64,000 bases of DNA. Source: Monodelphis domestica (lineage: Eukaryota; Chordata; Mammalia; Didelphimorphia; Didelphidae). The translations under genes and the position numbers were made by a program. Location: positions 81,761,399-81,825,398 of the forward strand of contig NC_077232.1 of assembly GCF_027887165.1 (NCBI RefSeq), read 5' to 3'. Each line of letters opens with the position of its first letter. Position 1 is the stretch's first letter. The notes under the pieces were generated by a model, which was given only the letters and a program-made list of their open reading frames with translations, was not told where the DNA came from and made no database searches. This document shows, one piece after another, positions 1-11,720 of the stretch.

Positions 1-764
1 CATCACTTGGGGATGGGGTTCGGGGAATTAACCAAAGAGAATGTCCGACCTGATGGAGATACTGAGGACAGGGACCATAAAGAGAATATGTCTCAGCAAC
101 CTTCTACCCCATGGTGTACAAGAACCATGCTGCCACCACTGCCGGATTCTTTTATGTGGGTGTCATCTCAACTAAGTTCTTAAAGTATAGAGATTTATTT
201 TTGTACCTCTTGTGTACACCCAATGGCACCTAGCGGAGGGCAGGGCACACAATTGCTCAATAAATGCCAGCTGATTCCTCTAACCACCTCTTTAGACATT
301 GTCCTACCAGGCAGTTCTTCTTCATACATAAATCATAGCCACTTTTCTGATAGCTGCAATTTAAATCTATTTCCTCTCATTCTTTTTGTGGTTAGCTTTT
401 TTCTATTTTGCCAGAGTCCAAAGAGAAATAAAATAATGGAGAATGGGAAAACCTTTGTGTAGGACGCTCCCACAAAAACAGCCTCCCCTCATTCAGTTGT
501 CCCCTTCCCAGAAGATGCCACTTGGCGTATGTAACAGTGCTTTTGGGCTCTGCTCCAAATTCATTCCTCTCCATCTTTCCTCCCAGATGTAGATATTACC
601 TACCCAAAGACTATAATGTGTTTCAGGTGATAAGTGACCAGGTGCTAAATGCCTCCCACAATTTTGATTCTTGCAACCTCCTTTGGTCTATCTTGAATAT
701 CTTACACTGTACATCTGTTTTAAAATGAGCTGAACTAAAATAAAATGAGCTGAACTACTGTTAC
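1..764 (+). other. Possible 3' terminal exon / 3' UTR of an upstream gene
   Basis: A reading frame is open from the left edge to a TAA at 181-183 (about 60 codons, ending ..MWVSSQLSS). It is followed by AATAAA at 259-264, 427-432 and 739-744, the layout expected for a last exon with alternative poly(A) sites. In mammals GRK4 lies upstream of HTT in the same orientation, so its 3' end is a candidate on synteny. The translated residues do not match the GRK4 C-terminus as I remember it, so this could be pure 3' UTR or chance. No upstream splice acceptor can be judged because the window begins here. Confidence 0.25.
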
Positions 765-840
765 AGTTTGATTTAATTCAACAAGTATTTCTTTAATTCA
801 CAGAAATGGATACAGATATAGATATATCCTTGCCTTCCAT

Positions 841-943
841 TTTAGAGTCAATACTAAGTATTAGTTCCAAGGCTGGGTTATTGGGGTTTAGTGACTTGCC
901 CAGGATCACATAACTAGGAAGTGTCCACCTAGCTGCCCCGAGA
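841..943 (-). mobile_element. tRNA-derived SINE fragment, antisense
   Basis: It reads as the reverse of the SINE seen many times in the window: '..TTAGTGACTTGCCCAGG..' ending in '..CACCTAGCTGCCCC', the complement of the 'GGGGCAGCTAGGTG' head. The middle is divergent and shortened, so it is an older copy. Confidence 0.7.
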
Positions 944-3089
944 AATATATTTCTAAGCAAAAGGACTGATTCCCATATGGTAGTGTAAAAATTTTAATTA
1001 ATGTACAATAGTTTCAAATATTATATTTTAAGAGATTTATTAATGATCATTAGAGGTAAAGGAATAAAGAGATAACAAAATAAAGCCACATGCCCATGGC
1101 TAACCTACCTGTTCAAAAAGCCCATTCCACCAAGTTGTGACAGGAAGTAAAGAGAGTCCAGGAACCCCACCCAATATATCCCCCTGGCTATGTCAGCACT
1201 TAATGACAGGAAGTCAGTGGGCTCCTGGGAAATGTAGTTTTTAGGGTAACAGATTTCCAATTATACAGTAGCAGTATGGAGTAACCCACCATGATACAGC
1301 ACTGATTTTTCTCCATGATAGGGGTAGGGAGTAGGAGTGGAAAATAGTGCAATTTTCAACTTGCTTCTAAACCAAAACCACAATTTCAGCAATTCAAAAT
1401 AAAGTTCACTGTCAGTGTGTTTCTAGTAGAAATTGTGTGTAATTCTTCCTTTAAAAATTTATTTTAATTTCATAAGATGCTAAATTGATGTGGACTGTAG
1501 ATTCCAAGCAGACAATATCTCACTTGCAATAATAATAATAATAAAATAATAATGCTTCTCCTGTTTCCCTATGGTGCAAAGGGAGCTATGACATATCTAG
1601 TATGCAGAGCCACTGCTTTGGAATAATCATCAAAGCCCCTTTGCCCTCACTAGTATTCAGAATACCTATAGCTATTGCTTTCTTGGATAAACTCCAATAG
1701 AGGAATTTTCACACTCATGAAAATCTGGAATTACCCAGTCTTTGTAAGGTGTTTCCATTATCTTCTTTATGGAAGAATTTAGCTACCCCCATGCCATCTT
1801 TCCACACATCAGTATAATGCATACCCACCCTCAGTTTGTCGCAGGTGATCTTTGGAATCCTGCCAGCTGCCTGAGGGAAGAAAGCCAGAGATGAGAACTT
1901 AAAATTCAGATGTTCTTGAAGATGGGGGTCTGGTCCTCCCTCTCAGAAACTCTAGAGGAAACTGGCGCTGGCTGTACTCAGAATCATAAATAGCACCTTG
2001 TGCATTCTGGGATCTTTGAAGGGCACCAGACCTTAAAGCTTCTTGAACTCAATGTCCCCAGTGCCATGCCTGTGGTAGAACAGGTCCATCCAGTCCTTTT
2101 CCCTCACGTGCCCTGGTGGGTGCCCTGCTAGAGTGATTGTTGCCTCTCCTTCCTCTTCTCAGCCCCACATGCCAGGCATCATCCCCGACATCTCAGCCTC
2201 CAGAAGCCCAGCCCAACTAGCCTTTATTAAATAAACTCTTACGTTCCCAGCTCCGTACCAGACCTTAGAGAGAGAAGTTTGTATAAAGCAGGTCCCAGAT
2301 CTCTTGAAGTTTGGTTGAACAGGATAAAACAAAACAGATAACTCCAGGATGCAAAATTACATGAGATATGTGGTAGGGAGAAAACAAGATATTTTGTGAT
2401 ATCCAAAGGGTAAAGCAATTAGCTGCAGCATGCTAAGAGCCCGAAAAGCAATATAACCAACCTTTTTTTCCCTCTCTTTTCCAAGCTGTCACCTTTCCGA
2501 GCAAATGCACTTTGTCCTAAAAGTCAACAAGCGTTTATGACTATGCTCCAGGCAAAAATTACTCTCTGCCTAAAACCAGATTTATCCTTCCTTCCATAAC
2601 CTGTGGCCAAGACTGCAGCTCTGGGCTTCCATGAACAGAATTTAGTCTTTGGGGGTTTCTCACTAACTGTCTCCTTGGTATATAGTCCCTCCAGACTGAG
2701 AGCACAACCCTAATTGCTTGTTCTGGGCTTGCTTCTGCACGTTATGGCTTTGTGCCTGACTATTCCCCATGAATCCCATGTCATCTCCCTCCTTAGACTA
2801 TGAGCTGGTTTTGGCCTTTTTTTGCCCGGCACATTTTGGGCACTTAATAAATAGTTGTCGACTTCAACTCTCGCCGAGTCCAAGAATTCCTCCAGGACTC
2901 AGCCAGTCTTCCTGCTGATTTCTACATTAATTCTCACGAAACCACTGTCCTGTTGTCAGCCTACTTATTTTTATTCTTCAACTTTCCTTCTCCTTTAACT
3001 CACGTAACCTCACTTGCCAAGTCCAGTTGAGTCAGCCTCTAGAGTATCTTTCATCTGCCCCCTCACCTTAAATATGACTTGATTAAAAT
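944..3089. other. Intergenic stretch without a recognised gene
   Basis: I see no coding exon here. 1010-1330 has the look of an antisense LTR remnant (TTTATTAA then a purine-rich stretch and 'GACAGGAAGT' twice), but I found no edges or target duplication. The rest is unassigned. Confidence 0.5.
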
Positions 3090-3215
3090 TCCATATATTA
3101 TATGGATCCAAGGCATTTATAATATACTAATATATTATAAATATATCATAAAATAATATAAAATATATTAATATATTTTTTGAATATTTTGAATAATTTT
3201 GAATTTTTTGAATAA
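3090..3215. repeat. AT-rich low-complexity tract
   Basis: Runs of TATA/ATAT and TTGAATATTTTGAATAATTT dominate, with almost no G or C. It is simple sequence and not a promoter. Confidence 0.85.
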
Positions 3216-3639
3216 TCTTTTTGAAGTTAAGGTGAGGTAGGAAAAATTCCTTCTCGCTTGAAATTTGATTTTTTCCATATTAAAGAAAAAGACACATTGC
3301 CCCAATATTCCTAGCTACTGTTCTTCTTGCACTGACTAGAACTACAAACCTACCTAATGCTTCACCTCTGGGACATTTACTATGATTGAATTATCGCTGA
3401 GTTACATAGTGACTAAAATGACATAGCATGCTTGGCACAGAAGTAGGTTAAGTTAATTTCTATAGTAGATCTCTCCCCACCCTGGTCCTTAATGGTCATC
3501 TTGAGGGTAACCTAGCAAAATAATTGGGAGAAATAGTGGATTTTGACTCCAGGAGAAAAGAGTCAGTGGTTAAACAGATTCTGCTGATAGAATATGAAAG
3601 GTAATCTTAAGGTAATGGTAAGAACATGTGGATTTTAAA

Positions 3640-3960
3640 ATGAATATTCAACAACTATTATATTTTTCAAGTTTTATTAATAATAACTAAAGTAAAAGAA
3701 CTACCTGAACCCAGGCTGGTCACGAGAAAAGGAGAGAGAGGGAGGAGCTACAGAACTTATAAACCAATAACGTGACCACGCAAACATGGAGGCACAGGAG
3801 AGATTAAAGGGAATTTGGGGAAATACTAAGGGACTTCTTGGGGATGAAGTCCAAAGGTTTAAAATCTCCATTTATACAAACAACATGGTAGGGAAGCAAC
3901 AGGAAATGGCCACTGAACTATTTCAGAACTGGATACTATTCAAATGATATGCAGTTATTC
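3640..3960 (-). mobile_element. Possible LTR remnant, minus orientation
   Basis: On the minus strand a TATA-like TTATAAG (about 3755) lies upstream of an AT-rich stretch with TTAATAAAA (about 3670), the order expected for U3-R-U5. No clean TG..CA edges or target duplication were found, so this is tentative. 3216-3639 holds nothing recognisable. Confidence 0.25.
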
Positions 3961-4299
3961 ATTTCAATGTTTTCATAATGTTTGTTTTTCGTGGAAGACT
4001 TATTCAAAAAATCACTTTAGTACAATACAACTAAAAGGGAATTTCATTAAAATGAATGATTCAAATAGAGAACTCGGAATTTGCTACAAGTACTAAGACC
4101 AAATCCTAATGTACCCTTTTGCACCTCCAAAATTGTTTCCAATAACTTAAAAAAAAGGCTTAAATGTATGTGCCTTACAAGGCAGTAAATGAAATAAAAT
4201 TAGAAAAAAAAAGCCAAATATTTCATTTTTGTATTACAGACAGAGCTTCTAAGTAATGTGGTATATAAGAACATTTAACATAGTTCAAAATGCTTTAAC

Positions 4300-4478
4300 C
4301 AGACAAACTGGGTGGTTCAGTGCATAGACAGCCAGAGTTCTAGGTTCAAATCTGGCCTCAGAAAATTCCTAGTTGTGCAACCCTGGGCTAGTTGCTTAAC
4401 CACAATCATCTAGCCCTTACTACTCTTATTCCTTAGAACCAATACTTAATATTGATTCTAAGAGAGAAGAAAAGTGTT
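4300..4478 (+). mobile_element. tRNA-derived marsupial SINE
   Basis: The SINE core runs 'GGTGGTTCAGTGCATAGA', 'GGTTCAAATCTGGCCTCAG' (B-box-like), 'GCTAGTTGCTTAACC', then 'CCTTAGAACCAATACTTAATATTGATTCTAAG'. It is moderately diverged from the fresher copies at 18.5 and 47.0 kb. Confidence 0.85.
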
Positions 4479-5344
4479 TTTTAAGAAGGAAAAGAAAATG
4501 CTTTAACCTAAATATACTTTTTTCCTTAAATTGAGTCCAGCAACTATCTTGAGAAAAACTGAAATTTTTTAACAGTTATAGTCTTTTTATTCAATTTATT
4601 AAATTCCAAATGAGTGTTTTTCAGTCATTCAAAAATACCAAACTTGAGGAGAGGCAGAGTCAAGATGGCAGTGTAGAGGCAGCAAAAGTTCAGACCTCTG
4701 AAAACTTTTCCTCACCAATTAAAAACCAAATGCTCCTAGGAGACTGAAAACCAAATCTAACAATAGGACAGAGCTAAGGAACCCTCCTGCTGGACTCATA
4801 AAAGGCACACCCCCCCCAAAAGCCTGAATTCGAGAACACTTGGGTTTAAGGGGAAGAAAGAAGGAAGGTCCCAGGACCCCTCCCCCACCTACAGTACTGA
4901 GCCTCCAGCAGTGGTTGGAATCTCTGGGCAGGCAAGGACACTAGTCTGGAGGGAGTACCTTGCAGGCAAAGCTGTGCTAGGCTCAAGGCTTTGAACATGG
5001 GTGACTGGGAGGCAGCTGGAGGAGAAGCACAGAGGAGGCAGCCTAGTTGCAGCAGCAGAGACACTATATATTGCCTCTCCCCACCCCCATTCCTGATGTT
5101 TTGGCCTCAGGACATATCCAACTCTGCAAGACAAACTCTGCCAGGCTTAATATTTTCAAGTATTCAGAGGGCAGAGAAGCTCAAGCTCCAACACCCCTCC
5201 CCCCACAGACTGTACTAAGAGATTTACTGACAAAGTTCCAAGGGTGAAGGCAGAAAGAAAAGCCCAAACCCACAGATCCATCATATAATGAGAGAAGCAA
5301 GAGTACAGGCAACTATAGGGTGGGAGGGTGGGGGTGGGGCAAAT

Positions 5345-6361
5345 ATGAGCAAACAACAGAAAAAGAAAAAAGAAAGTACAATCAATAGCTTCTATCCAGG
5401 CAATGAACAAAGAGCAAATGTAACAGAGGAAGATCAAGGAACACCAAGCAAAAACACAGAAACTCCAGCAAATTGGACACAGGCTTTGGAAGAACTCAAA
5501 ATACAATTCAAAACACAATAAAGAGAGGCTGAAGACAACTGGGTAAAGAACTTAGAAAAGCAAGACTAGTCATCTGGAAACAGAAAATAGTGTCTTGAAA
5601 GCCGAAATTAATCAGCTTGAAAATTAGGCAAAGAAGATGAAAGATCAGAAGGAGAACGATGACCAAAAAGACAGAGATGAAATTCAGTCTTTAAAAAACA
5701 GAATACAACAATTAGAAGCAAGCGACTTCACAAGGCATCAGGAAACTATAAAACAAAATCAAAAGAATGAAAAAATTGAGGAAAGTATGAAAAACATCAT
5801 TCAAAAATAGATTTAGAAAATCGGTCCAGAAGAGAAAACTTAAGAATCATTGGTCTACTGGAAGACCATGACAAAAGAAAAAGCCTGGACATTTTCCTAC
5901 AGAAAATTATCCAAGAAAAATGCCCCAACATTCTAGAATAATAGGGAAAAGTGGAAATTGAAAGAATCCACAGATCACCTCCTGTACTTAATCCCCAACT
6001 GACAACACCCAGGAATGTTATAGCCAAATTCATGAACTACAAAATCAAGGAAAAAATATTACAAGCTGCTAAGAAGAAGTCATTCAGATACCATGGAATC
6101 ACAGTGAGGATAATGCAGGATCTGACTGCATCCACACTGAAGGACCAAAAGGCATGGAATATGATATTCCGGAAAGCAAGAGAACTAGGTCTACAACCAA
6201 GAATCAACTACCCAGCAAAACTGACTATATTCTTACAGGGTCAAGTATGGTTATTTAATAAAATAGAAGAATTCCAAGCATTTATAAAGAAAAGACCAGA
6301 TCTGAACAGAAAATTTGATGCCCAAACACAGAACTCAAGAGAATCATCAAAAGGTAATTAA
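5345..6361 (+). pseudogene. L1 ORF1 (RNA-binding chaperone), disrupted
   Basis: ORF1p binds L1 RNA as a coiled-coil trimer. The start chosen is the ATG at 5345 (MSKQQKKKKE..), followed by a Lys/Glu-rich region and a long charged coiled-coil stretch. The C-terminal RNA-binding part (5951-6361) is open and typical of the family: 'IERIHRSPPVLNPQLTTPRN', 'AAKKKSFRYHGITVRIMQDL', then 'FRKARELGLQPRINYPAKL'. Stops occur between about 5519 and 5950 (for example the TAA at 5519), so no full protein can be made. Length from start to stop matches a normal L1 ORF1 of about 340 residues. ORF2 follows about 750 bp downstream, a longer gap than in many L1s. Confidence 0.85.
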
Positions 6362-7111
6362 GAAAGGGGGGAAGGGAACAGAAACAAAACAAAACAAAAA
6401 CAAACTTATTTTAAGGGACCCATTAAGTTAAAATGATATGTACACCTACAAGAAAAGAGGATATTGGTAACTCTTAAAATTTGTTATCATCACCTGGGTA
6501 ACTAGAAGAATTACACTTAGAGGGAACAGTGACAAACTGTATATAATGAAATGCCAAGGAAAAAAATGTATATTGATATATGTATGCATGAATATATATG
6601 CATATATTAACATATATATCTATATACAATTAGAGTAAAAAAAGAGGTTCATACTAAGAGAAATGGGAAAAGAAACAAAGTGGGGTAAATTTATGTGTCA
6701 CAAAGAAGCACATGGCGGGAGGGGGGGAGAATATCAATACACTGAAAAGGTAAAGAGGTTGGAGATAGGATATACTCAATTCTTACCTGCATTGAAATTG
6801 ACTCCAAGAGGGAAAAACAATCAAATACATTGGGGCAGAGAATTGATTTGTGTCCTATAGGGAAGTAGAAGGGTAACAAACGGACTGGTGGGGAGGGAAG
6901 CAATACAAGGGAGGAAGAAGGTGGGGGGAATATTTTAAAAAAGACTGTAAAGAAAATAAAAGGGGAATAAGAAGGGGGTGGTAGAAAGGGAAGTAAAATA
7001 AGGGTGGGAATTAGGGGGACTGATTAAAACAAAACACTGGTATATAAGGAAATAGTGAAAGAAGAAAGGTCAGGACTAGGAGTGGAAATCAAAATGCTGG
7101 GAAATACATAG

Positions 7112-8465
7112 TTGGTAATCATAACTCTAAATGTGAATGGAATGAACTCACCCATAAAATGCAAGCAAATAGCTGAGTGGATTAGAAACCAAAACCCTAC
7201 CATATGCTATCTACAAGAAACACACATGAGAAAGGTAGACACACATAGGGTAAAAGTAAGCAGATGGAGCCAAATCTGTTGGGCATCAACTGATAAAAAG
7301 AAGGCAGGAGTCACAATCATGATATCTGACAAAGCCAAAGTAAAAATAGATCTAGTAAAAAGAGATAGGGAAGGTAATCACATCCTGATAAAAGGTAGTA
7401 TAGACAATGAGGAAATATCAGTACTCAACATGTATGCACCAAATGGCATAGCATCCAAATTTCTAAAGGAGAAACTAGTGGAGCTCAAGGATGAAATAGA
7501 TAGGAAAACTATACTAGTGGGAGACTTGAACCTTCCGCTATCAGAACTAGATAAAAGAGAAGTGAACAAAATCTTAGAAAAATTAGAGTTAGTAGATATG
7601 TGGAGAAAAATAAATAGGGACAAAAAGGAATACACCTTCTTTTCAGCAGCACATGGTATATTCACAAAGATTGACCATGTACTAGGGCATAAAAACATTG
7701 CAAACAAGTGCAAAAGAACAGAAATAATAAATGCAACCTTCCCAGATCACAATGCAATGAAAATAATAATTAGTAAGGGTACATGGAGAAGCAAATCAAA
7801 AATTAATTGGAAATTAAACAATATGATTCTCCAAAATCAGTTAGTTAAAGAACAAATCATAGAAACAATTAATAATTCCATTGAAGAAAATGACAATGAT
7901 GAGACATCCTTTCAAAATCTATGAGATGCAGCCAAAGCAGTACTCAGGAGGAAATTTATATCCTTGAGTTCATATATTAATAAATTAGGGAGGGCAGAGA
8001 TCAATGAATTGGGCATGCAAATTAAAAAACTAGAAAGTGAACAAATTAAAAATCCTCAGAGGAAAACTAAATTAGAGATCCTAAAAATCAAAGGAAAAAT
8101 TAATAAAATTGAAAGTCAAAAAACTATTGATTTAATAAATAAGAATAGAAGCTAGTACTTTGAAAAAAAAAACAAATAAAATAGACAAAGTACTGGTCAG
8201 TCTAATTTAAAAAAGGAAAAAAGAAAACCAAATTGACAGTATCCAAGATGAAAAGGGAGACCTCACCTCTAATGAAGAGGAAATTAAGGCAATCATTAAA
8301 AACTATTATGCCCAATTATATGGCAATAAATATGGCAATCTAGGTGATATGGATGACTATTTACAAAAATATAAATTGCCTAGACTAACAGAGGAAGAAA
8401 TAGACTACCTAAGCAACCCCATATCAGAAAAAGAAATTGAGCAAGCCATCAAAGAACTCGCCAAG
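7112..8465 (+). pseudogene. L1 ORF2 fragment: endonuclease domain and start of the linker
   Basis: ORF2 encodes the nuclease and reverse transcriptase that drive target-primed insertion. 7112-7924 is open and gives the whole APE-type endonuclease: 'ITLNVNG' (metal-binding Asn), 'YLQETHM' (catalytic Glu), 'VGDLNLPLSELDKRE', 'DHVLGH' and 'FPDHNAMK'. The last is usually SDH, so Pro replaces Ser. The reading frame as seen begins without an ATG. It continues after stops as 7964-8155 and 8349-8465 ('[16 protein letters not shown]'). The copy ends there, before the FADD reverse-transcriptase motif and the zinc-knuckle C-terminus. Confidence 0.9.
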
Positions 8466-8554
8466 AAAAATACCAAACTTGAACTTTTAAAAACAATCCT
8501 GATTCCTCTTACAATAATCATAAATCACAAGCTGGTATTGCAAAATATTAAACT

Positions 8555-9150
8555 CTTGTTTTTAAGTGTTTTTTAAAGTTGACCAAGAGTCAAGTGGTGA
8601 TCAGGATTGCATTCCTCATCCACCACTCCTATAGTATGTACATGCCAGACCTCACTCCCATTCTGTTCACTGTCGTAGATGCCCAGCTCACCCTCCTGGA
8701 AGAGCTGCTATTCATCCCTCTTTAGCTCCCTTATCTGCTCCTGCTGCTCAGACCACCAGAGTCTCCTCTATAAACCCCACTCAGCTACTGGTGAACCTAA
8801 ACTGGACTTGTCTGACAAGCCCATTCCTCCCATCAATTGACCACCATAAGTACCACCACTTGCTCCTACTGTAGAATTCAAGATGGTCCACATCGCTGTG
8901 TTGCCCATTTTATTTATCTTTTAATGTAGCTGCTACAGGTATGTTCTGGTCAGAATGCAAGTTGAAAAAGGATTCCCTAGAGTGGAGGATTTCAAACCTG
9001 TCCCCAGGAGAGGTGGAGAGGGAAGGGAGAATGAATGGGTCCACACCCTGGGGGAGAGGAACATGGAGCAATGGCCAAAATTAAATCACAAGATAGTTTA
9101 AAATGTGACTCCTGCATAAACACTTTTCCCTTGGAAAAAAAAAAAGATCA
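8555..9150 (+). pseudogene. Possible processed pseudogene of an unrecognised mRNA
   Basis: The block lies just right of the L1 and has a more even base composition than its surroundings. Frames with a coding look run through it: '..KSQVVIRIAFLIHHSYSMY..' and '..FTVVDAQLTLLEELL..' up to a TAG at about 8724, and another frame giving '..[19 protein letters not shown]' up to a TGA. It ends in an A-run at 9137-9147, as a retrocopied mRNA would. I cannot name the parent, and no clear target duplication was found. Confidence 0.3.
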
Positions 9151-9814
9151 ATTAAAGACACCAATAGGTAAGCCAGCAGCACATTTGCCCCAGTTTACAC
9201 TGCCTGCAACATAGCAATTATTTAATACAATATATGCAAACAAGGTCAGATCTGAGGCAACACATGTCAGCACTCATGCTAGCTACCCCTTTGGTGCATA
9301 CTCCTGACACAGATGAGTTAGGTCCTCCTCATTATTCCTACTGCATTTAATTGTAAGGTTTGAAACCTCAAAATAAACCTGAAAAGTGAATAAAAAGCTG
9401 TCAATGTCTTTTGGATCAGGAAATACAATAGCTGGTTTCCCAAAAAATTATATATTCAAGTGGAAATACCTTAATAAGAGTCATAAATAATTGAAATTTT
9501 CCACAATTAAATTCAAATGTCTTAATTTTTGTCAGTTATAAAAAATTAATATCCCTTTGTGTTGGATGAATATGTAACCAGTTTGAAGTGAAAATCCCCT
9601 GCAACTGCTAAAATTGGTACAAGCAAATGCAAAAGAAATAAGCACAAAATAAAAGCCCAAAATTCCCCAAAAAGTGTGATCTCTACTGTATTATAACCCC
9701 AAAGCACTTTTATTGATGGGGAGGAAAGACTTTGTTTATTTTATGTGAATACTTTAGCTATAGATAGCAGGACATCTAATAAATTGAAATTTCTTTAAAA
9801 TATATTTACTAAGG
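9151..9814. other. Unassigned intergenic DNA
   Basis: AT-rich sequence with no exon, SINE, LTR or LINE that I can recognise. Confidence 0.5.
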
Positions 9815-10405
9815 CAAAAAATTGGAAAATGAAGGGTTGCCTTTCAATTGCAGAATGGCTGAACAAATTGTAGTATATGATAGTGATGGAATACTATTCT
9901 GCTATGATGATGATGAACTGCTTGATTTCTATTAAAAAAAAAAAAGGAAAGACCTCCATGAACTGATGTGAAATAAAACGAGCAGAACCAGGAGAACATT
10001 GTACACAGAGACTGAAACATTGTGGAATGGTTGAATGTAATCAATTTTGCTATTAGTAGAAATGCAATTGCTAGCAGGACAATTCTGATGGATTTATGAA
10101 AAGGAACACTATCCTGATTCAGAGAAAGAATTGTGGGAGTAGAAATGCAGAAGAAAAACATATGCGTTATTGCTCGGTCATATCGATATATGATTTGGTT
10201 TTGGTTTTCAAAGATTATTCTATTACAAAAATGAAAATATGGAAGTAGGTTCTGAGTAATAATACATGATTAATCTAGTGGAATAGCTTGTCAGCTCTGG
10301 GAGGTGGGGAGGGAAGAAGGGAAGGAGACAACATGAATCATGTAACCATGGAAAAATATTTAAAAATTCATTCATTCATTCAAAAAATTAAAGTAGTGTT
10401 AAATA
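9815..10405 (+). mobile_element. L1 3' end fragment
   Basis: It matches the L1 tail: 'AAATTGGAAAATGAAGGG', 'CAGAATGGCTGAACAAATTG', 'GAGCAGAACCAGGAGAACAT', 'AGAAAGAATTGTGGGAGTAG', then a G-rich stretch and 'ATGAATCATGTAACCATGG'. 10406-10752 beyond it holds nothing clear. Confidence 0.85.
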
Positions 10406-10752
10406 AAAAACAACCATTTGTTATATTGGATGGCTCTCTAGGAAGGGTGGGGGGAACGCTGGGAGAAATTTTTATAATATAAAAAAGATAATCAAAAATT
10501 AATTTTTAAAAATGTAAATAGTTCAATTTGCAAATAACACAGTGAGAAAATTTTCTCATGTCTACAGACCTTTGCAATCAAATAGGAACCTAACTTTCTA
10601 TTTTATATTCCAAGTGAATGAAGCAATAGGCTACATAGACTGATAGCTGAAAAAGACCCTAGAAATTATTCATTGCATCCCCTACCTGCCTCTGTCTCTT
10701 AAAGATATTCACTTGATTACAGGTGTACAATAGGTCATAGAAATTGCTGTTA

Positions 10753-10865
10753 AGGTATGACCTTAGGCAGGTCACTTATACCCAATTGCCTAGCCCTCAC
10801 CATTCTTTTGCCTTGGAACTAACACCCAGTATTAATTCTAAGACAGAAGGTAAGGGTTAAAAAAA
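10753..10865 (+). mobile_element. 5'-truncated SINE with 14-bp target duplication
   Basis: Only the 3' half of the SINE is present ('GGCAGGTCACTTATACCC' to 'TAAGACAGAAGGTAAGGG' plus an A-tail). AGAAATTGCTGTTA flanks it at 10739-10752 and 10866-10879. Confidence 0.85.
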
Positions 10866-11284
10866 AGAAATTGCTGTTAGATTTGTGTAATGATTCCACA
10901 TCAAAAGAAATTTTCATTAGCAGATTTTTAATGAAAATTAAATGGTGTGAGAGACCTGTATTGAATTCTAATGGGAGAAAACTCAATCCAAGCATAGGTT
11001 TGCTATGTGTAAGCACCATAGCTCTCATTTTGTGCCTATTCTTCCCACAGACACTGTGTGTATTTGTGAGATGTGTCTGAGATCTGAGGGAGAGAAAGAG
11101 ATGTTTCTTTCAACTGTTCTTCCTCTAGGGTCTCAGTAAATGCCTGTGCTTTGAGATCCTTGGATCTGCTGGCTCATTATTAAAGGGAAGCTCCTGGGCT
11201 GTAGTTTCAGGAATGTGTCCTCACACTCACATTTGCCTCTCTGAGTTTGATTTGATCACGAGGAGCTTCAGGAGAAGTATTACA

Positions 11285-11440
11285 GCTCCAATATCTCAGA
11301 ATCCCAGGACTTAGAACTGAAAGAGATCTAGTCTCACACAGTTACTTTGCCTTGGAAGAAACAAAGGTTTAACAAAGAATTTAGCCCAGTGTCTGGCACA
11401 TAGTAGGTATTTCATAAATATTTGTTGACTGAGGCAATGT
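11285..11440 (+). mobile_element. L2/MIR 3' end fragment
   Basis: 'TTTAGCCCAGTGTCTGGCAC' followed by 'TAGTAGGTATTTCATAAATA' and 'TTTGTTGACTGA' is the shared L2/MIR 3' terminus. 10880-11284 shows no recognisable feature. Confidence 0.7.
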
Positions 11441-11564
11441 GATACAGTGACAAATTAGTGTTGGAAGTTCTGAGTTCAAATCTCTATCAATACTTTAGGT
11501 GTTGATGGCCAATAATAGATTGTGTCACACCTCTTATTGAAGTAAGGCACACACCAGACCAAAA

Positions 11565-11720
11565 GACAGCATGGTACAATGGCTCTGAGTGTCAGAAGAC
11601 ATGGGTTCAAATCCCACCTCTCTTAATTTGTACCCTCATGACCTTGGGCAAATCCCTCCATCTCTCTAGTTCTTAGATCCTCACCATTCTCAATGGATTC
11701 TTTCCAGTTCTGACATTCTA
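11565..11720 (+). mobile_element. MIR-type SINE
   Basis: 'CATGGTACAATGGCTCTGAG', 'CATGGGTTCAAATCCCACC' and 'GACCTTGGGCAAATCCCTCC' follow the MIR head and core. The 3' part ('TTCCAGTTCTGACATTCTAT') resembles the THER/MIR variant of marsupials. Confidence 0.75.

Larger units (their letters stand above)
4648..8465 (+). mobile_element. L1 LINE, 5'-complete but 3'-truncated, with 17-bp target duplication
   Basis: The insertion starts with the L1 5' UTR head (GGAGAGGCAGAGTCAAGATGG) and runs through ORF1 and the endonuclease part of ORF2. It stops inside ORF2 before the reverse-transcriptase core, at 'CTCGCCAAG'. The same 17 bases, AAAAATACCAAACTTGA, flank it at 4631-4647 and 8466-8482. This is a genuine end-to-end insertion, not a later deletion. 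L1 normally loses its 5' end, whereas here the 3' half is absent. The likely cause is a transcript that ended at, or was primed from, an internal A-run in ORF2. Both ORFs carry stops, so the copy is dead. Confidence 0.9.

Noticed and set aside
1-183. GRK4 coding C-terminus
   Set aside because: Synteny suggests GRK4, but the translated residues do not resemble the known C-terminal sequence, so I give no gene symbol.
5156-5518. 120-codon antisense frame in the L1 5' region
   Set aside because: It is the shadow of the L1 5' UTR and ORF1 start on the other strand, with no family resemblance.
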